Shown here: positions 24,714 through 32,726 of the stretch, piece by piece
Layout of the letters: every line of letters starts with the position of its first letter
Numbering within the stretch: position 1 is the first letter of the stretch
DNA from: Nonomuraea turcica
Lineage (GTDB): Bacteria; Actinomycetota; Actinomycetes; Streptosporangiales; Streptosporangiaceae
Length of the DNA: 51,741 nt
NCBI RefSeq assembly: GCF_030718205.1
Contig: NZ_JAUZQF010000049.1
Location: 1 to 51,741, forward strand
Reading direction: 5' to 3'
Program-made: the position numbers and the translations under genes
The notes under the pieces: generated by a model
The model's database searches: none
What the model saw: only the letters and a program-made list of their open reading frames with translations
Told to the model about the DNA's origin: nothing

Positions 24714-25751
24714 CTACGCCTGACGCGGGCGGGTACTGTCGCGGACGATCAAGTGGCCCTCGACGATCAGCCGCCGCGGCTCGCCCCCCGCCTCGGCGAG
24801 TGCGAACCGAATGGCCTCCGCTCCGGCGTGCGCCAGCGGAAGCGCGACCGTGGTCAATCGCGGTGTCACGTCACCGGCAAGCGGAATATCGTCGATCCCG
24901 GTCACCGAAACGTCCTCGGGAACGTTTATCCCGGCCGCCCGGAAACCCGACATAGCGCCGATGGCGACAATGTCGTTGACCGCGAGAACGGCCTGCCGGC
25001 CGTCCATTCCCTCCACCGCCAGCCGCTGCGCCGCGTCGAATCCGCCTGACCGGCTGACTGCGCAGGTAACGATCCGGATATCCCGCTCGTCAACGCCTCC
25101 GGCCCGCAGTCCGTCGACGAATCCGGCCGTCCGGTCGGACACCGTGCGCAGTTCCCTGACGCCCGCGAATATCGCCACCCGCCGGTGTCCCGTTTCCGCG
25201 AGAAAAGCGCCCGCCGACCGCCCGGCGCCGTAGTCGTCGAAACCGATCGCGTCGAAGGCCATGTCCGTCTCGCCGACGATCACGACCCGGCCGCCCTCTT
25301 TCTCGTACGCGGCCAGCTCTTTGAACAGCCGCCCGCCGAGCGCGTTCGCCACGAACCGGCTGGAGGTCAGCACGAGCGCGCGGGGCCGCAGTGAGCGCAG
25401 CAGGCGGACGGTCTCCAGTTGCCGTTCGTGCGCTCCCATGGTGGCGGACACGGTGACGAAGGCGCCGCCGGCGCGGGCCTCGCGCTCCATCGCGGCCACG
25501 ACCATGCCCATGGACGGCGTCGTGAGGTCGTCGGCGACGAGCGCGATCGAGTCGCTCGCCCGCCGCATCGCCCTGGCCGAGGCGTCCACCGTGTAGCGCA
25601 GGGCCGCAGCGGCGGCCAGCACGCGGGCCTCGTATTCAGGCGCCACCTTCCTGGTGCTGCCGCCCAGGACCCGGGACGCGGTGGCGACCGAGACACCGGC
25701 CGCCGCGGCCACGTCGTGCAGCGTGACCGTGGGCCGCGCCGCGTGGGGCAT
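24714..25751 (-). CDS. LacI-family transcriptional regulator
   Basis: A 345-residue regulator. The HTH is VTLHDVAAAAGVSVATASRVLG (residues about 9-30) with hinge SARAMRRAS, then a sugar-binding-type effector domain (IALVADDLTTPSMGMVVAAM to ITGIDDIPLAGDV-like GIDDIPLAGDVTPRLTTVALP). ATG 25751 follows AAAGGA at 9 bases. It lies upstream of the sugar operon in the same direction, separated from it by 458 bp, and resembles the LacI protein at the operon's end, suggesting duplication. Likely targets are the operator at 24312-24325 and its own promoter. Confidence 0.9.
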   Translation of the reverse strand: MPHAARPTVTLHDVAAAAGVSVATASRVLGGSTRKVAPEYEARVLAAAAALRYTVDASARAMRRASDSIALVADDLTTPSMGMVVAAMEREARAGGAFVTVSATMGAHERQLETVRLLRSLRPRALVLTSSRFVANALGGRLFKELAAYEKEGGRVVIVGETDMAFDAIGFDDYGAGRSAGAFLAETGHRRVAIFAGVRELRTVSDRTAGFVDGLRAGGVDERDIRIVTCAVSRSGGFDAAQRLAVEGMDGRQAVLAVNDIVAIGAMSGFRAAGINVPEDVSVTGIDDIPLAGDVTPRLTTVALPLAHAGAEAIRFALAEAGGEPRRLIVEGHLIVRDSTRPRQA

Positions 25752-25859
25752 GGGCGGTGTCCTTTCTGAGGCGTACGGAGTCGGTTATGAAGAGTACCCC
25801 GGGGTGCGCCAGCCCTCGCGAAGTGCCAGCTCGCGGGCGGTGCCCACGACCGTGAACAC

Positions 25860-25949
25860 ATCGCCCCGGCGTTCCCCTCGTTGCAGGAGAGCTCGGGCAA
25901 AAAGCTTGACGACAACCGGTTCCGCACCTTCGACCAGGAAGAGCTGGCC
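25860..25949 (+). pseudogene. Relic of a class C beta-lactamase-like serine hydrolase
   Basis: Thirty codons (IAPAFPSLQESSGKKLDDNR, then FRTFDQEELA) closely match residues about 152-181 of the intact serine hydrolase encoded at 28647-29918 (IAPAFPSLLEGSAKSLDDHR, then FRTIAPEELV), with long runs of identical bases. Neither the SxxK nor the YSN active-site segments are present, and no start or longer frame surrounds it. It is therefore an internal fragment of a former paralogue, left by duplication and deletion or by recombination. Confidence 0.75.
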
Positions 25950-25974
25950 CCCGGAAGGTGACGTACCAACGAGC

Positions 25975-26002
25975 AGGCCCCCGACTCGAAAGCCGGGGGC
26001 CT
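25975..26002. terminator. Strong terminator-like hairpin
   Basis: A 9-bp perfect stem (AGGCCCCCG and complement) is extended by CT/AG around a CGAA tetraloop, immediately after the serine hydrolase relic. It is likely the terminator that once served that gene, and can also end minus-strand transcription from 26098. Confidence 0.7.
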
Positions 26003-26097
26003 CTCCCGGCCGGACACTAGGCCGCTACCTCAGGGGCCTCGAAGAGTTAGGGGCACACGGGTAGCCATCGAGCACGTGCCATCCGATAAGAGCCCGG

Positions 26098-26988
26098 TCA
26101 CCGGCGATTCTCCCGTGGCGTGATCACGAAAGTCAGGCCGTCGAGCAGGCGTTCGAGGCCGAAGGCGAACAGCGACTCCAGGTCGAGCTCCGTGCCCGGC
26201 TCCGTGACCTGGGCGATCAGCGGCCCGTCGATAGGGAGCCGGGCCTTGAGCCACTGCGTGCTGGTCATCCCCGTGTCCAGCTCAGCACTGGCCTCGCTCT
26301 CGATGTTCACCGCCGTCCCGCGCACATAGTTGACCATCGTGGCGTAGACGTGCAGCCGGGTGTTCGGGTCCAGGCCGAGACCGTCGAGCGCGCGCAGGGT
26401 CCACAGCCCGTACGCCAGCTGCCCCGGCAGCGTGACCGGCCGGGTGATGGACACGAGCCGCGGCAACCAGGGATGGCGCTGGTAGACCGCCCACTGCAGC
26501 TGAGCGGCCACCCGAAGGTGGGAACGCCAGCCCGGCGGCGGCTCCGGATAATCGATCTCGGCGAACGCGGCGTCGGCGATCAGCTGGGTGAGCTCCGCCT
26601 TGGCCTCGAGGTGCCGGTAGAGGGTCATGGTGGCAACCCCGAGCTTGGCCGCCACCGCCCGCATGGACAGCGCGGCCAAGCCGTCGGCGTCGGCGATCTC
26701 CATGGCCACGCGGACGACGCGGTCGCGTTCGATACCCCCCGCCGAACGCGAGGGCAGTCTCCGGGGAGCGACCACGGCGCCGACCCGAGACGTGGACTCG
26801 ATGGCGCCGGCCTGCTTGAGCGCGGCCAGCGCCTTGGTGGCCGTCGCCATCGCGACGCCCCATTCGCGCATGATCGCCCTGGTGGTGGGGATGGGATCGC
26901 CGGGCCGCAGCTCTCCGTCGGCGATGCGCCGCTCGATGTCGGCGACGATCCGGAGGTACGGCGGTTGCCGATCGTTCACGACGGCCAT
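26098..26988 (-). CDS. GntR-TetR fusion transcriptional regulator
   Basis: A 296-residue regulator with two DNA-binding domains. Residues about 9-76 are a GntR winged helix (YLRIVADIERRIADGELRPG, then ATATKALAALKQAGAIES). Residues about 85-135 are a TetR HTH (RVAMEIADADGLAALSMRAV, then LGVATMTLYRHLEAKAEL). The rest is a TetR_C_1-like ligand-binding domain (MTSTQWL, FAFGLERLLDGL). It follows the carotenoid oxygenase gene on the same strand after 11 bp, so it is probably cotranscribed with it and regulates it. The palindrome TGCACTAGTGCA at 28320-28331 is a candidate operator. The ligand may be an apocarotenoid or a drug; this is a guess. Confidence 0.87.
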   Translation of the reverse strand: MAVVNDRQPPYLRIVADIERRIADGELRPGDPIPTTRAIMREWGVAMATATKALAALKQAGAIESTSRVGAVVAPRRLPSRSAGGIERDRVVRVAMEIADADGLAALSMRAVAAKLGVATMTLYRHLEAKAELTQLIADAAFAEIDYPEPPPGWRSHLRVAAQLQWAVYQRHPWLPRLVSITRPVTLPGQLAYGLWTLRALDGLGLDPNTRLHVYATMVNYVRGTAVNIESEASAELDTGMTSTQWLKARLPIDGPLIAQVTEPGTELDLESLFAFGLERLLDGLTFVITPRENRR

Positions 26989-26999
26989 GCTGCCATGCC

Positions 27000-28259
27000 T
27001 CAGCGGTCAGGCAGCCAGTTGCCGTGCAGGCCGAGCGGCACCCTGACAGGGAGGTGGACGCGCGCGACGGGCTCGCCGGTGAAGTCCTGGACGGAGAGGA
27101 TCACCAGATCGCTGGCGTTTCGGAGAGGATTATGCACGTACGTGAGCAGGTACCCCTCGTCCTCCCCTTGCCCCGCGGCGGCGAACACGGCCTCCCCGAC
27201 CGCCTCCTCCTTGCCGAACCCGTGCACCTCGGCGGTCCCCCGTTCCAGGTCATGCTTGACCAGGGCGTTGGTGAAGGCGTCGTCCGGCGGCATGCCCTCG
27301 GGCGCGAACGGGATCCCGTACAGGGCGGTCGCGGCCGAGTAGCCATATCGGTACGGGCGGGTGGCACGCGCTTCGTTCACGCGCGGGAAGTCCTGCGGCC
27401 GGTCGTCGATGCGCCGCTGGTGGATCTTGTCCGGCGCGATCGTCCAGCGGTCCAGCGTGGGCCGGATCGCCCCGGGGTCGGCGGGATCGAACGGCCCCTC
27501 GGCCGTGACCAGGTCGACCACGACCGAGTCGCCGTCGTCGTAGGCGTTGAGCGTGTGGCTGACATGGATCGGGTCGATGTCCTGCCAGCGCACGTCACCA
27601 CCGGTCCGCGGCATGACCCCCACTCGCGTCGGGTGCCCCGGCAGCCACCGGCACTCGAACCCGTCGAAGCCCAGCGGCGTGTCCCACAACACCACATGGT
27701 TCTCGGTGAGCGCGAAGTCGTGCATGAACGGCGTCCGCGTCATGGGGATGGCGGTGGTCTGGGCGACGCTTCCCCCGGCGTCGGTCACGATGTACTGGAC
27801 GAAGTCGCGGCCCAGCATGTAGGACAGCGAATGCAACTCGCCGGTGAGCGGGTCGTGCTTGGAGTGTGACCCCGCCGTGAACCCCTCCGCGGTCCCGCCC
27901 AGCTCGCACACGCCCACGGTGTTGAGCTCCTCGTCCAGCTCGGCGGGCGGCAGGCCGCCCTCCGCCATGGCGAAGGTGCGCTGGGCGTGCTCGATCACGT
28001 GCACCATGGGCGCGAAGCCAGGTGTGCGCACGAAGCGGTTGCGGTACCACTCGGCATGGCCGTCACGCAGCCGCACCCCGTGCACCATGCCTTGGCCGGC
28101 GCCCCAGATGTGCACGACGGGGTCTTCGACGCCCAGCGGGTTGGGCCCGTTGCGCAGGTAGCGGCCGTTGAGCTCGGCCGGGATCCGCCCGGTGACCGGG
28201 AGGTCATAGGCGGTGACCTCTTCAGTGACGGGCGCGAAAGGCCCTTCCAGATACCTCAT
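27000..28259 (-). CDS. Carotenoid cleavage oxygenase (RPE65 family)
   Basis: A 419-residue iron(II) dioxygenase of the carotenoid/stilbene cleavage family, predicted to be a seven-bladed propeller. The four iron-binding histidines are visible: H132 (GSHSKHDPLTG), H180 (PFMHDFALTE), H235 (HVSHTLNAYDD) and H412 (PLGLHGNWLPD). The N-terminal ELNGRYLRNGPNP motif is also typical. It cleaves C=C bonds of carotenoids, apocarotenoids or phenylpropenoid-type stilbenes. The neighbouring aromatic island makes lignin-type substrates possible, but no carotenoid genes are nearby to decide. No ribosome binding site precedes ATG 28259, so it may be leaderless. Confidence 0.92.
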   Translation of the reverse strand: MRYLEGPFAPVTEEVTAYDLPVTGRIPAELNGRYLRNGPNPLGVEDPVVHIWGAGQGMVHGVRLRDGHAEWYRNRFVRTPGFAPMVHVIEHAQRTFAMAEGGLPPAELDEELNTVGVCELGGTAEGFTAGSHSKHDPLTGELHSLSYMLGRDFVQYIVTDAGGSVAQTTAIPMTRTPFMHDFALTENHVVLWDTPLGFDGFECRWLPGHPTRVGVMPRTGGDVRWQDIDPIHVSHTLNAYDDGDSVVVDLVTAEGPFDPADPGAIRPTLDRWTIAPDKIHQRRIDDRPQDFPRVNEARATRPYRYGYSAATALYGIPFAPEGMPPDDAFTNALVKHDLERGTAEVHGFGKEEAVGEAVFAAAGQGEDEGYLLTYVHNPLRNASDLVILSVQDFTGEPVARVHLPVRVPLGLHGNWLPDR

Positions 28260-28319
28260 GTGGACACCGTACGCAGGGGAACCCCTGAGTCTGCGGCCGC
28301 GACGGGAACCGCTATGTCG

Positions 28320-28331
28320 TGCACTAGTGCA
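28320..28331. promoter_or_regulatory. Palindrome TGCACTAGTGCA, candidate operator
   Basis: A perfect 12-bp palindrome 61 bp upstream of the carotenoid oxygenase start, in a promoter-like position. It is the best candidate site for the GntR-TetR regulator of the same operon. Confidence 0.45.
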
Positions 28332-28636
28332 ACAGCACGACCCCGCCCGAAGAGGGCTCTCACGGCATCGCGGTCGGCCGCCCAGCAGGCGTGATCATCA
28401 AGGGCACGGTGCTCCTGGTCAGAATCGTTCACCAGGCCCCACTCCACGCGAGACGTCGAGCGGCAATCCGACCACAACCCCCGCACCCGCCGGCCAAGGA
28501 CGCCCGGCTAGTTCGCCGACATCATGCGCGACCTCGAAGCACGCCTGGGCATGTGATCGTGCATGGATTCGGCATGACCCTTGTCATGGTCAGCTGATGA
28601 CATCGCGGACTAACGCCGCACAGCCCAGTGGATCAC

Positions 28637-28642
28637 GATAAT
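28637..28642 (+). promoter_or_regulatory. Possible -10 box for leaderless serine hydrolase mRNA
   Basis: GATAAT ends 4 bases before ATG 28647, so initiation would fall at or next to the start codon. No convincing -35 was found. Confidence 0.3.
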
Positions 28643-28646
28643 TCCC

Positions 28647-29918
28647 ATGATTTCTCGCCGATTCATACTGAGCGGCAGGCGGATGGCCGTCGCGACCGCG
28701 ATGGGCGCGCTGCTCGCGGCAGGAACCGTCACGACTCCCGCCGCCGCGACTCCCGAAGGGCTCGACCGGCAGGCGCTGCAGACGTCCCTGGACGCCGTGC
28801 ACAAGGCCGGCATGTACGGCATGTACGCGAACGTCCGCGACGGGGGCCGGACGTGGCGGGGCGCGGCCGGCGTGGCCGACGTCGACACACGCCGCCCGGT
28901 GCGGCCGGACATGGTGCACCGGGTCGGCAGCATCACCAAGACCTTCACGGCGGTGGCCATCCTCCAGCAGGTGGAGCGCGGCGCCATCGAGCTGGACGCC
29001 CCGGTGGGCCGCTACCTGCCGGACCTGGTGCCCGGCGAGCGCGGCCAGAAGGTCACCGTGCGCATGCTGCTCAACCACACCAGCCACATCGCCGACTACA
29101 TCGCCCCGGCGTTCCCCTCGCTGCTGGAGGGCTCGGCCAAGAGCCTGGACGACCACCGCTTCCGCACCATCGCCCCGGAAGAGCTGGTCGAGCTGGGGCT
29201 GAACGGAGTCCCCACGGGCGAGCCCGGCGTGGCGCCCGGTTCGTACTCCAACACCAACTACATCCTCGCGGGCCTGCTGCTGGAGAAGGTAACGGGCACG
29301 GACGCCGAGGACCACATCACCCGCAACGTGATCCGCAAGGCGGGTCTGCGGCACACGTCGTTCCCGCGCACGCCGCACATCCCGGGACCGCACTCCAAGG
29401 CGTACGAGTCGATGTACGGGTTCATCGACCCGCCGCGCGACTACAGCGTGTACAACATGTCGTGGGCCGGCACGGCGGGGGCCGTCACGTCCACAATGGA
29501 CGACCTCAACCGCTTCTACCGGGCGCTGCTGCGGGGCGAGCTGATGGGCGCGGCGCAGCTCGCCGAGATGCAGAAGACGGTGGTCGTGCTGGCGGGCGGG
29601 GGCTCGATCGACTATGGACTCGGCCTCTACTCGCTCGACCTGCCCTGCGGCCGGTTCTGGGGGCACGACGGCGGCGTCTTCGGCATGGCCACGCAGTCGT
29701 TGTCCAGCCCGGACGGGAGCCGCCAGCTGTCGTTCGGAGTCAACCGCACGAAATACCAGACCATCGACGAGAGCGGCCACATCGTGCTGCACCCGATCGA
29801 CTACGCGACCGTCGATCATCTCCTGCTGGCGCTGTGCGGGCCGGGCACGGCGACCGCGAAGGCCGCCACGGCGCCGTTCGTGCCGTTCCCGGCGGACCGG
29901 CTGTCCGTCAAGCGCTGA
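28647..29918 (+). CDS. Secreted serine hydrolase, class C beta-lactamase/D-Ala-D-Ala carboxypeptidase type
   Basis: A 423-residue exported protein. The N-terminus carries a twin-arginine-like start (SRRFILSG) and hydrophobic stretch to AAAT at about residue 35. Active-site motifs are Ser95-Ile-Thr-Lys98 (VGSITKTF), Tyr200-Ser-Asn202 (GSYSNTNY) and a late HDGG in place of KTG. This is the pattern of peptidase S12/beta-lactamase family proteins, acting on peptidoglycan peptides or esters. It has no ribosome binding site; a GATAAT box at 28637-28642 would place transcription start at the ATG (leaderless). A fragment of a close paralogue lies at 25860-25949. Its end is 6 bp from the convergent IclR gene. 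Confidence 0.9.
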   Translation: MISRRFILSGRRMAVATAMGALLAAGTVTTPAAATPEGLDRQALQTSLDAVHKAGMYGMYANVRDGGRTWRGAAGVADVDTRRPVRPDMVHRVGSITKTFTAVAILQQVERGAIELDAPVGRYLPDLVPGERGQKVTVRMLLNHTSHIADYIAPAFPSLLEGSAKSLDDHRFRTIAPEELVELGLNGVPTGEPGVAPGSYSNTNYILAGLLLEKVTGTDAEDHITRNVIRKAGLRHTSFPRTPHIPGPHSKAYESMYGFIDPPRDYSVYNMSWAGTAGAVTSTMDDLNRFYRALLRGELMGAAQLAEMQKTVVVLAGGGSIDYGLGLYSLDLPCGRFWGHDGGVFGMATQSLSSPDGSRQLSFGVNRTKYQTIDESGHIVLHPIDYATVDHLLLALCGPGTATAKAATAPFVPFPADRLSVKR

Positions 29919-29924
29919 CCGGGC

Positions 29925-30755
29925 TCAGCGGCGGTTCCGCGCGGTCTTGTTGGTAGAGGCCGGGGCGCTTTGGTACCCGAGCTGGGCGGACATCTCGCTG
30001 GTGGTCGTGAGCAGCTCCGCCGTCACGGCTCGCAGGACGTCGTCCGTCGCGAGCCGCGCGGGCAGGACGATCGCGACCGCCAGCGGCAACGCCTCACCGG
30101 TGGTGAACACCGGGGCGGCCACGGAGGTGACTCCGGGAATCACGCCCCCGGAGGTGACGGCATAACCGGTGTGGCGTACGTCGGCCTTGATGCGCTCGAT
30201 CTCCTCGTCGGTGAACCGCTCATCGGCGGTGGCCTCCTGGGCCGCGATGACCGGGTCGGTCAACGTCCGGGGCAGGTGGGTCAGGTAGAGGCGGCCGATC
30301 GAGGAGGTCAGCATCGGCAGCGTGGCGCCCACGCGCACGGTGATGGGCAGCACGTGGGAGCCATAGTCCCAGCGGACGATCACCGGGCCGTGGTCACCCC
30401 AGACGGCCAGGTTGATCGCGTGCTTGGTGCGGTCACGCAGGCCCGGCAGGTATTCGGAGGCCAGGGCGACCTCGTCCATCCTGCGCAGCGCCTCCGCGCC
30501 GAGCCGCCGCATCGCCGGGCCCAGGTCGTACAAGCCTGAGCTCGGCGACTGGGAGACCAGCCCGGCCCGGCCCAGGCTCACCAGGTAGCGGTGTGCCTTG
30601 CTGGGTTGCATGCCGCTGAGCGCCGCGATCTGCGTCAGGCTCGCCGGTCCGGCGCTCTGCTCCAGGGCCAGCAGCACGGTCATCGCGATCTCGACCGACT
30701 GGATGCCCTGACGGGAGGCGGACCGCTCCTCACCGGCATGCTCTAGATCACTCAC
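29925..30755 (-). CDS. IclR-family transcriptional regulator
   Basis: A 276-residue regulator. The N-terminal winged helix (residues about 18-75) includes GPASLTQIAALSGMQPSKAHRYL, and the C-terminal IclR effector domain includes AINLAVWGDHGPVIVRWD and GGVIPGVTSVAAPVF. IclR proteins commonly control aromatic-acid catabolism. It is the last gene downstream of the resorcinol genes on the same strand, 43 bp after the dioxygenase gene, so it probably senses resorcylate or a pathway intermediate and acts at the divergent promoter near 35612-35680. The GTG at 30755 follows AGGGAA at 5 bases; a longer upstream frame is an artefact of the dioxygenase gene. Confidence 0.9.
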   Translation of the reverse strand: MSDLEHAGEERSASRQGIQSVEIAMTVLLALEQSAGPASLTQIAALSGMQPSKAHRYLVSLGRAGLVSQSPSSGLYDLGPAMRRLGAEALRRMDEVALASEYLPGLRDRTKHAINLAVWGDHGPVIVRWDYGSHVLPITVRVGATLPMLTSSIGRLYLTHLPRTLTDPVIAAQEATADERFTDEEIERIKADVRHTGYAVTSGGVIPGVTSVAAPVFTTGEALPLAVAIVLPARLATDDVLRAVTAELLTTTSEMSAQLGYQSAPASTNKTARNRR

Positions 30756-30798
30756 GTTCCCTGGCCCCCGCACACACCTGGTTGACGTAACGCCGAAA

Positions 30799-31680
30799 CT
30801 ATACGGAGTCGGCGACGTCCAGGACGAAGTCGAAGTCCATCGTGAAGAAGGCGGTGTCGAGCACCCGGCCGTCGGGGGCGAGACCGGAGTCGTGCCGGAC
30901 GAAGTCGCGCACCAGCGAGTCCTTCTCCCCGAAGACGGCGTCGGAGCCGAGATAGGGGTCCCCTGCCGCGAACACATGGGTGGTGAGCGTGGCGAATCCC
31001 GGAGCGCTGATCTGGAAGTGCACGTGGGCGGGACGCATGGAGTCGCGCTTGGCGGCGGCCAGCAGGTCCCCGACCGGCCCGTCGTGCGGGATCGGGTACG
31101 GCACCGGCAGCACGGAGGAGAACCAGTAGCGGCCGTCGGCGTCGGAGCGCAGGCGGCCCCGGCCCTGGGCGCCGTCGAGCTGGGCGTACTGCACGTCGTA
31201 GTTGCCCTCGTCGTCGGAGTGCCAGACCTCGATCCGCGCCCCGGGGATCGGCGCGCCCGTCGCCGAGAGCACCCGCCCCGAGTAGAAGCACGGCTCTCCC
31301 CCGGCGCCGCCGGAGATGTCGTCGCCGTTGGCGAACTCGGGTGCGTCCTCGACGAAGAAGGGGCCGACCACGGTGGAGGCGGTCGCGGTCTCGGTCGCCG
31401 GATGGTTGATGCCGATCACCAGCATCGACAGCCCCAGCACGTCGGAGAGCAGGATCAGCTCCTGCCGCCGGTCGTCGCTGATCTGGCCCGCCCGGGTGAG
31501 GAAGGAGACCGCGGCGGCCCACTCCTCCTCGGTCAGCCGCACGTCGGAGGCGAAGGCGTGCAGGTGCGTGACCAGGCTGCGCATGACCTCGCGGACCCGG
31601 GCGGAGGGGGCCGCGTCAAAGCTGGCCAGCACGCGATCGGTGAGCGCCCGGTCGGCCGTGGGCATCGGCTGAGTGGTCAT
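30799..31680 (-). CDS. Hydroxyquinol 1,2-dioxygenase (intradiol; tsdC/graB-type)
   Basis: A 293-residue non-haem iron(III) dioxygenase that opens hydroxyquinol (1,2,4-trihydroxybenzene) to maleylacetate. An N-terminal helical dimerisation domain (residues about 15-95) precedes the catalytic beta sandwich. The Fe ligands fall in EGNYDVQY and VPYPIPHDGPVG (two Tyr) and RPAHVHFQI (two His). Its neighbours, maleylacetate reductase and a flavin hydroxylase, favour hydroxyquinol over catechol. The ATG at 31680 overlaps the maleylacetate reductase stop by 4 bp. Confidence 0.9.
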   Translation of the reverse strand: MTTQPMPTADRALTDRVLASFDAAPSARVREVMRSLVTHLHAFASDVRLTEEEWAAAVSFLTRAGQISDDRRQELILLSDVLGLSMLVIGINHPATETATASTVVGPFFVEDAPEFANGDDISGGAGGEPCFYSGRVLSATGAPIPGARIEVWHSDDEGNYDVQYAQLDGAQGRGRLRSDADGRYWFSSVLPVPYPIPHDGPVGDLLAAAKRDSMRPAHVHFQISAPGFATLTTHVFAAGDPYLGSDAVFGEKDSLVRDFVRHDSGLAPDGRVLDTAFFTMDFDFVLDVADSV

Positions 31681-32726
31681 AGTGATTCTCCTCGCAGGGC
31701 GGCGGTCAGGATCCCGCGTACCTCGGGCTCGCCCACGGGCCGCGGGTTGTCGCCGAAGTCCTTCTCCAGCACGAGCCGCACTGCTGTGTCCACATCGTCC
31801 TCCGCGAGCCCGATCTGGGCCAGCGACACCGGGGCGCCGATCCGGGCAGCGAGCCCGGTCAGACCATGGGCGACGTCGTCGGCGCCGAGGGCCGGAGCGA
31901 CCCGCGTCCGCAGGGCGGGCACCGCCGGCGCGTTGAAGGTCGCCACGTACGGCAGCAGCACCGTGTGGGTCTCGGCGTGCGGCAGGCCGAACGCGCCGCC
32001 CAGGACGTGGCAGATCTTGTGGTGCAGCCCGGACCCCGCGACGCCGAAGGCGGACCCGGCCAGGTAGGCCCCGTACAGCAGCCCGGCGCGCCCGGCCGCG
32101 TCTGCCGGGCGGGACATGACGGCCGGCAGCGCGTCGGCGATCACCCGGACGCCTTCGGCGGCGACGAGATCGGTGACCGGGTTCGCGCCGGGCGCGTAGA
32201 ACGCCTCGACGCAGTGGGCCATCGCGTTCATCGCGCTGGCGGCCGTCATCGCCGCCGGCAGGGTCGTGGTCAGGTCCGGGTCGTACAGCACGACCTTGGG
32301 CATGACCAGCGGTGATCGGCCGGTGGTCTTGCGCGCGCCTTCGGTCGTGCCCCAGACGGGGGTCACCTCGGAGCCGGCGTACGTGGTCGGCACGGCCACG
32401 ATGGGCAGCGACGTGCGCAGCGCGATCGCCTTGGCCGTGCCCGTCGTGGAGCCCCCGCCGACGCTCAGCACCGCGTCCGCGCCGGTCCGCGTGGCCAGCT
32501 CGACGGCCTGGTCGACCGTCTCCACCGGCACGTGCGGTCGTACGCCGTCGAAGACTCCGGCCACGGACAGCGGCCCGGCCAGCGTCGTGGCGAGCGGGGC
32601 GGTGCGTGGTGTGGTCACGATCAGGGGGTGGCGCGCGCCGAGGCGCCCGACCTCCGCGGCCAGCGCGCCCTCGGCGCGTCCGAAGACCACGCGGGCCGCG
32701 AACGTCTCGTACGTGAACGGTCTCAT
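31677..32726 (-). CDS. Maleylacetate reductase (tsdD-type)
   Basis: A 349-residue iron-containing alcohol dehydrogenase family enzyme that reduces maleylacetate to 3-oxoadipate with NAD(P)H. Family signs are LSVGGGSTTGTAKAIAL (nucleotide loop), PTTYAGSEVTP, MNAMAHCVEAFYAP and GLHHKICHVLGGAFGLPHAE with the residues that bind metal in relatives. The start at 32726 forms ATGA with the transporter stop. It acts directly after the hydroxyquinol dioxygenase and passes product to the 3-oxoadipate pathway, which is not in the window. Confidence 0.92.
   Translation of the reverse strand: MRPFTYETFAARVVFGRAEGALAAEVGRLGARHPLIVTTPRTAPLATTLAGPLSVAGVFDGVRPHVPVETVDQAVELATRTGADAVLSVGGGSTTGTAKAIALRTSLPIVAVPTTYAGSEVTPVWGTTEGARKTTGRSPLVMPKVVLYDPDLTTTLPAAMTAASAMNAMAHCVEAFYAPGANPVTDLVAAEGVRVIADALPAVMSRPADAAGRAGLLYGAYLAGSAFGVAGSGLHHKICHVLGGAFGLPHAETHTVLLPYVATFNAPAVPALRTRVAPALGADDVAHGLTGLAARIGAPVSLAQIGLAEDDVDTAVRLVLEKDFGDNPRPVGEPEVRGILTAALRGESL

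Larger units (their letters stand above)
25752..26097. other. Intergenic, 346 bp, holding gene relic and terminator
   Basis: It contains a 30-codon serine hydrolase relic (25860-25949) and a strong hairpin (25975-26002). The remaining sequence has no supported gene. The LacI gene's ribosome binding site is at its left end. Confidence 0.5.
28260..28646. other. Intergenic, 387 bp, between divergent genes
   Basis: It contains the palindrome at 28320-28331. It also contains a 76-codon minus-strand frame (28256-28486) whose stop overlaps the oxygenase start but which has no ribosome binding site or recognised family. Near 28525-28558 a short tail reads ADIMRDLEARLGM-stop, which looks like the end of a lost gene. 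The serine hydrolase promoter is at the right end. Confidence 0.35.

Noticed and set aside
24410..24955. A 181-codon plus-strand frame overlapping the end of the second LacI gene
   Set aside because: Arg/Ser/Pro-rich with no start signal; half of it is antisense to LacI.
28256..28486. A 76-codon minus-strand frame whose stop overlaps the carotenoid oxygenase start
   Set aside because: The ATGA overlap is tempting, but there is no ribosome binding site or family match, GC3 bias is weak, and it covers the palindrome that looks like a promoter element.
30756..30977. N-terminal extension of the IclR frame into the dioxygenase gene
   Set aside because: Sequence there is a Ser/Thr/Pro-rich frame shadow of the dioxygenase, and GTG 30755 has a ribosome binding site.
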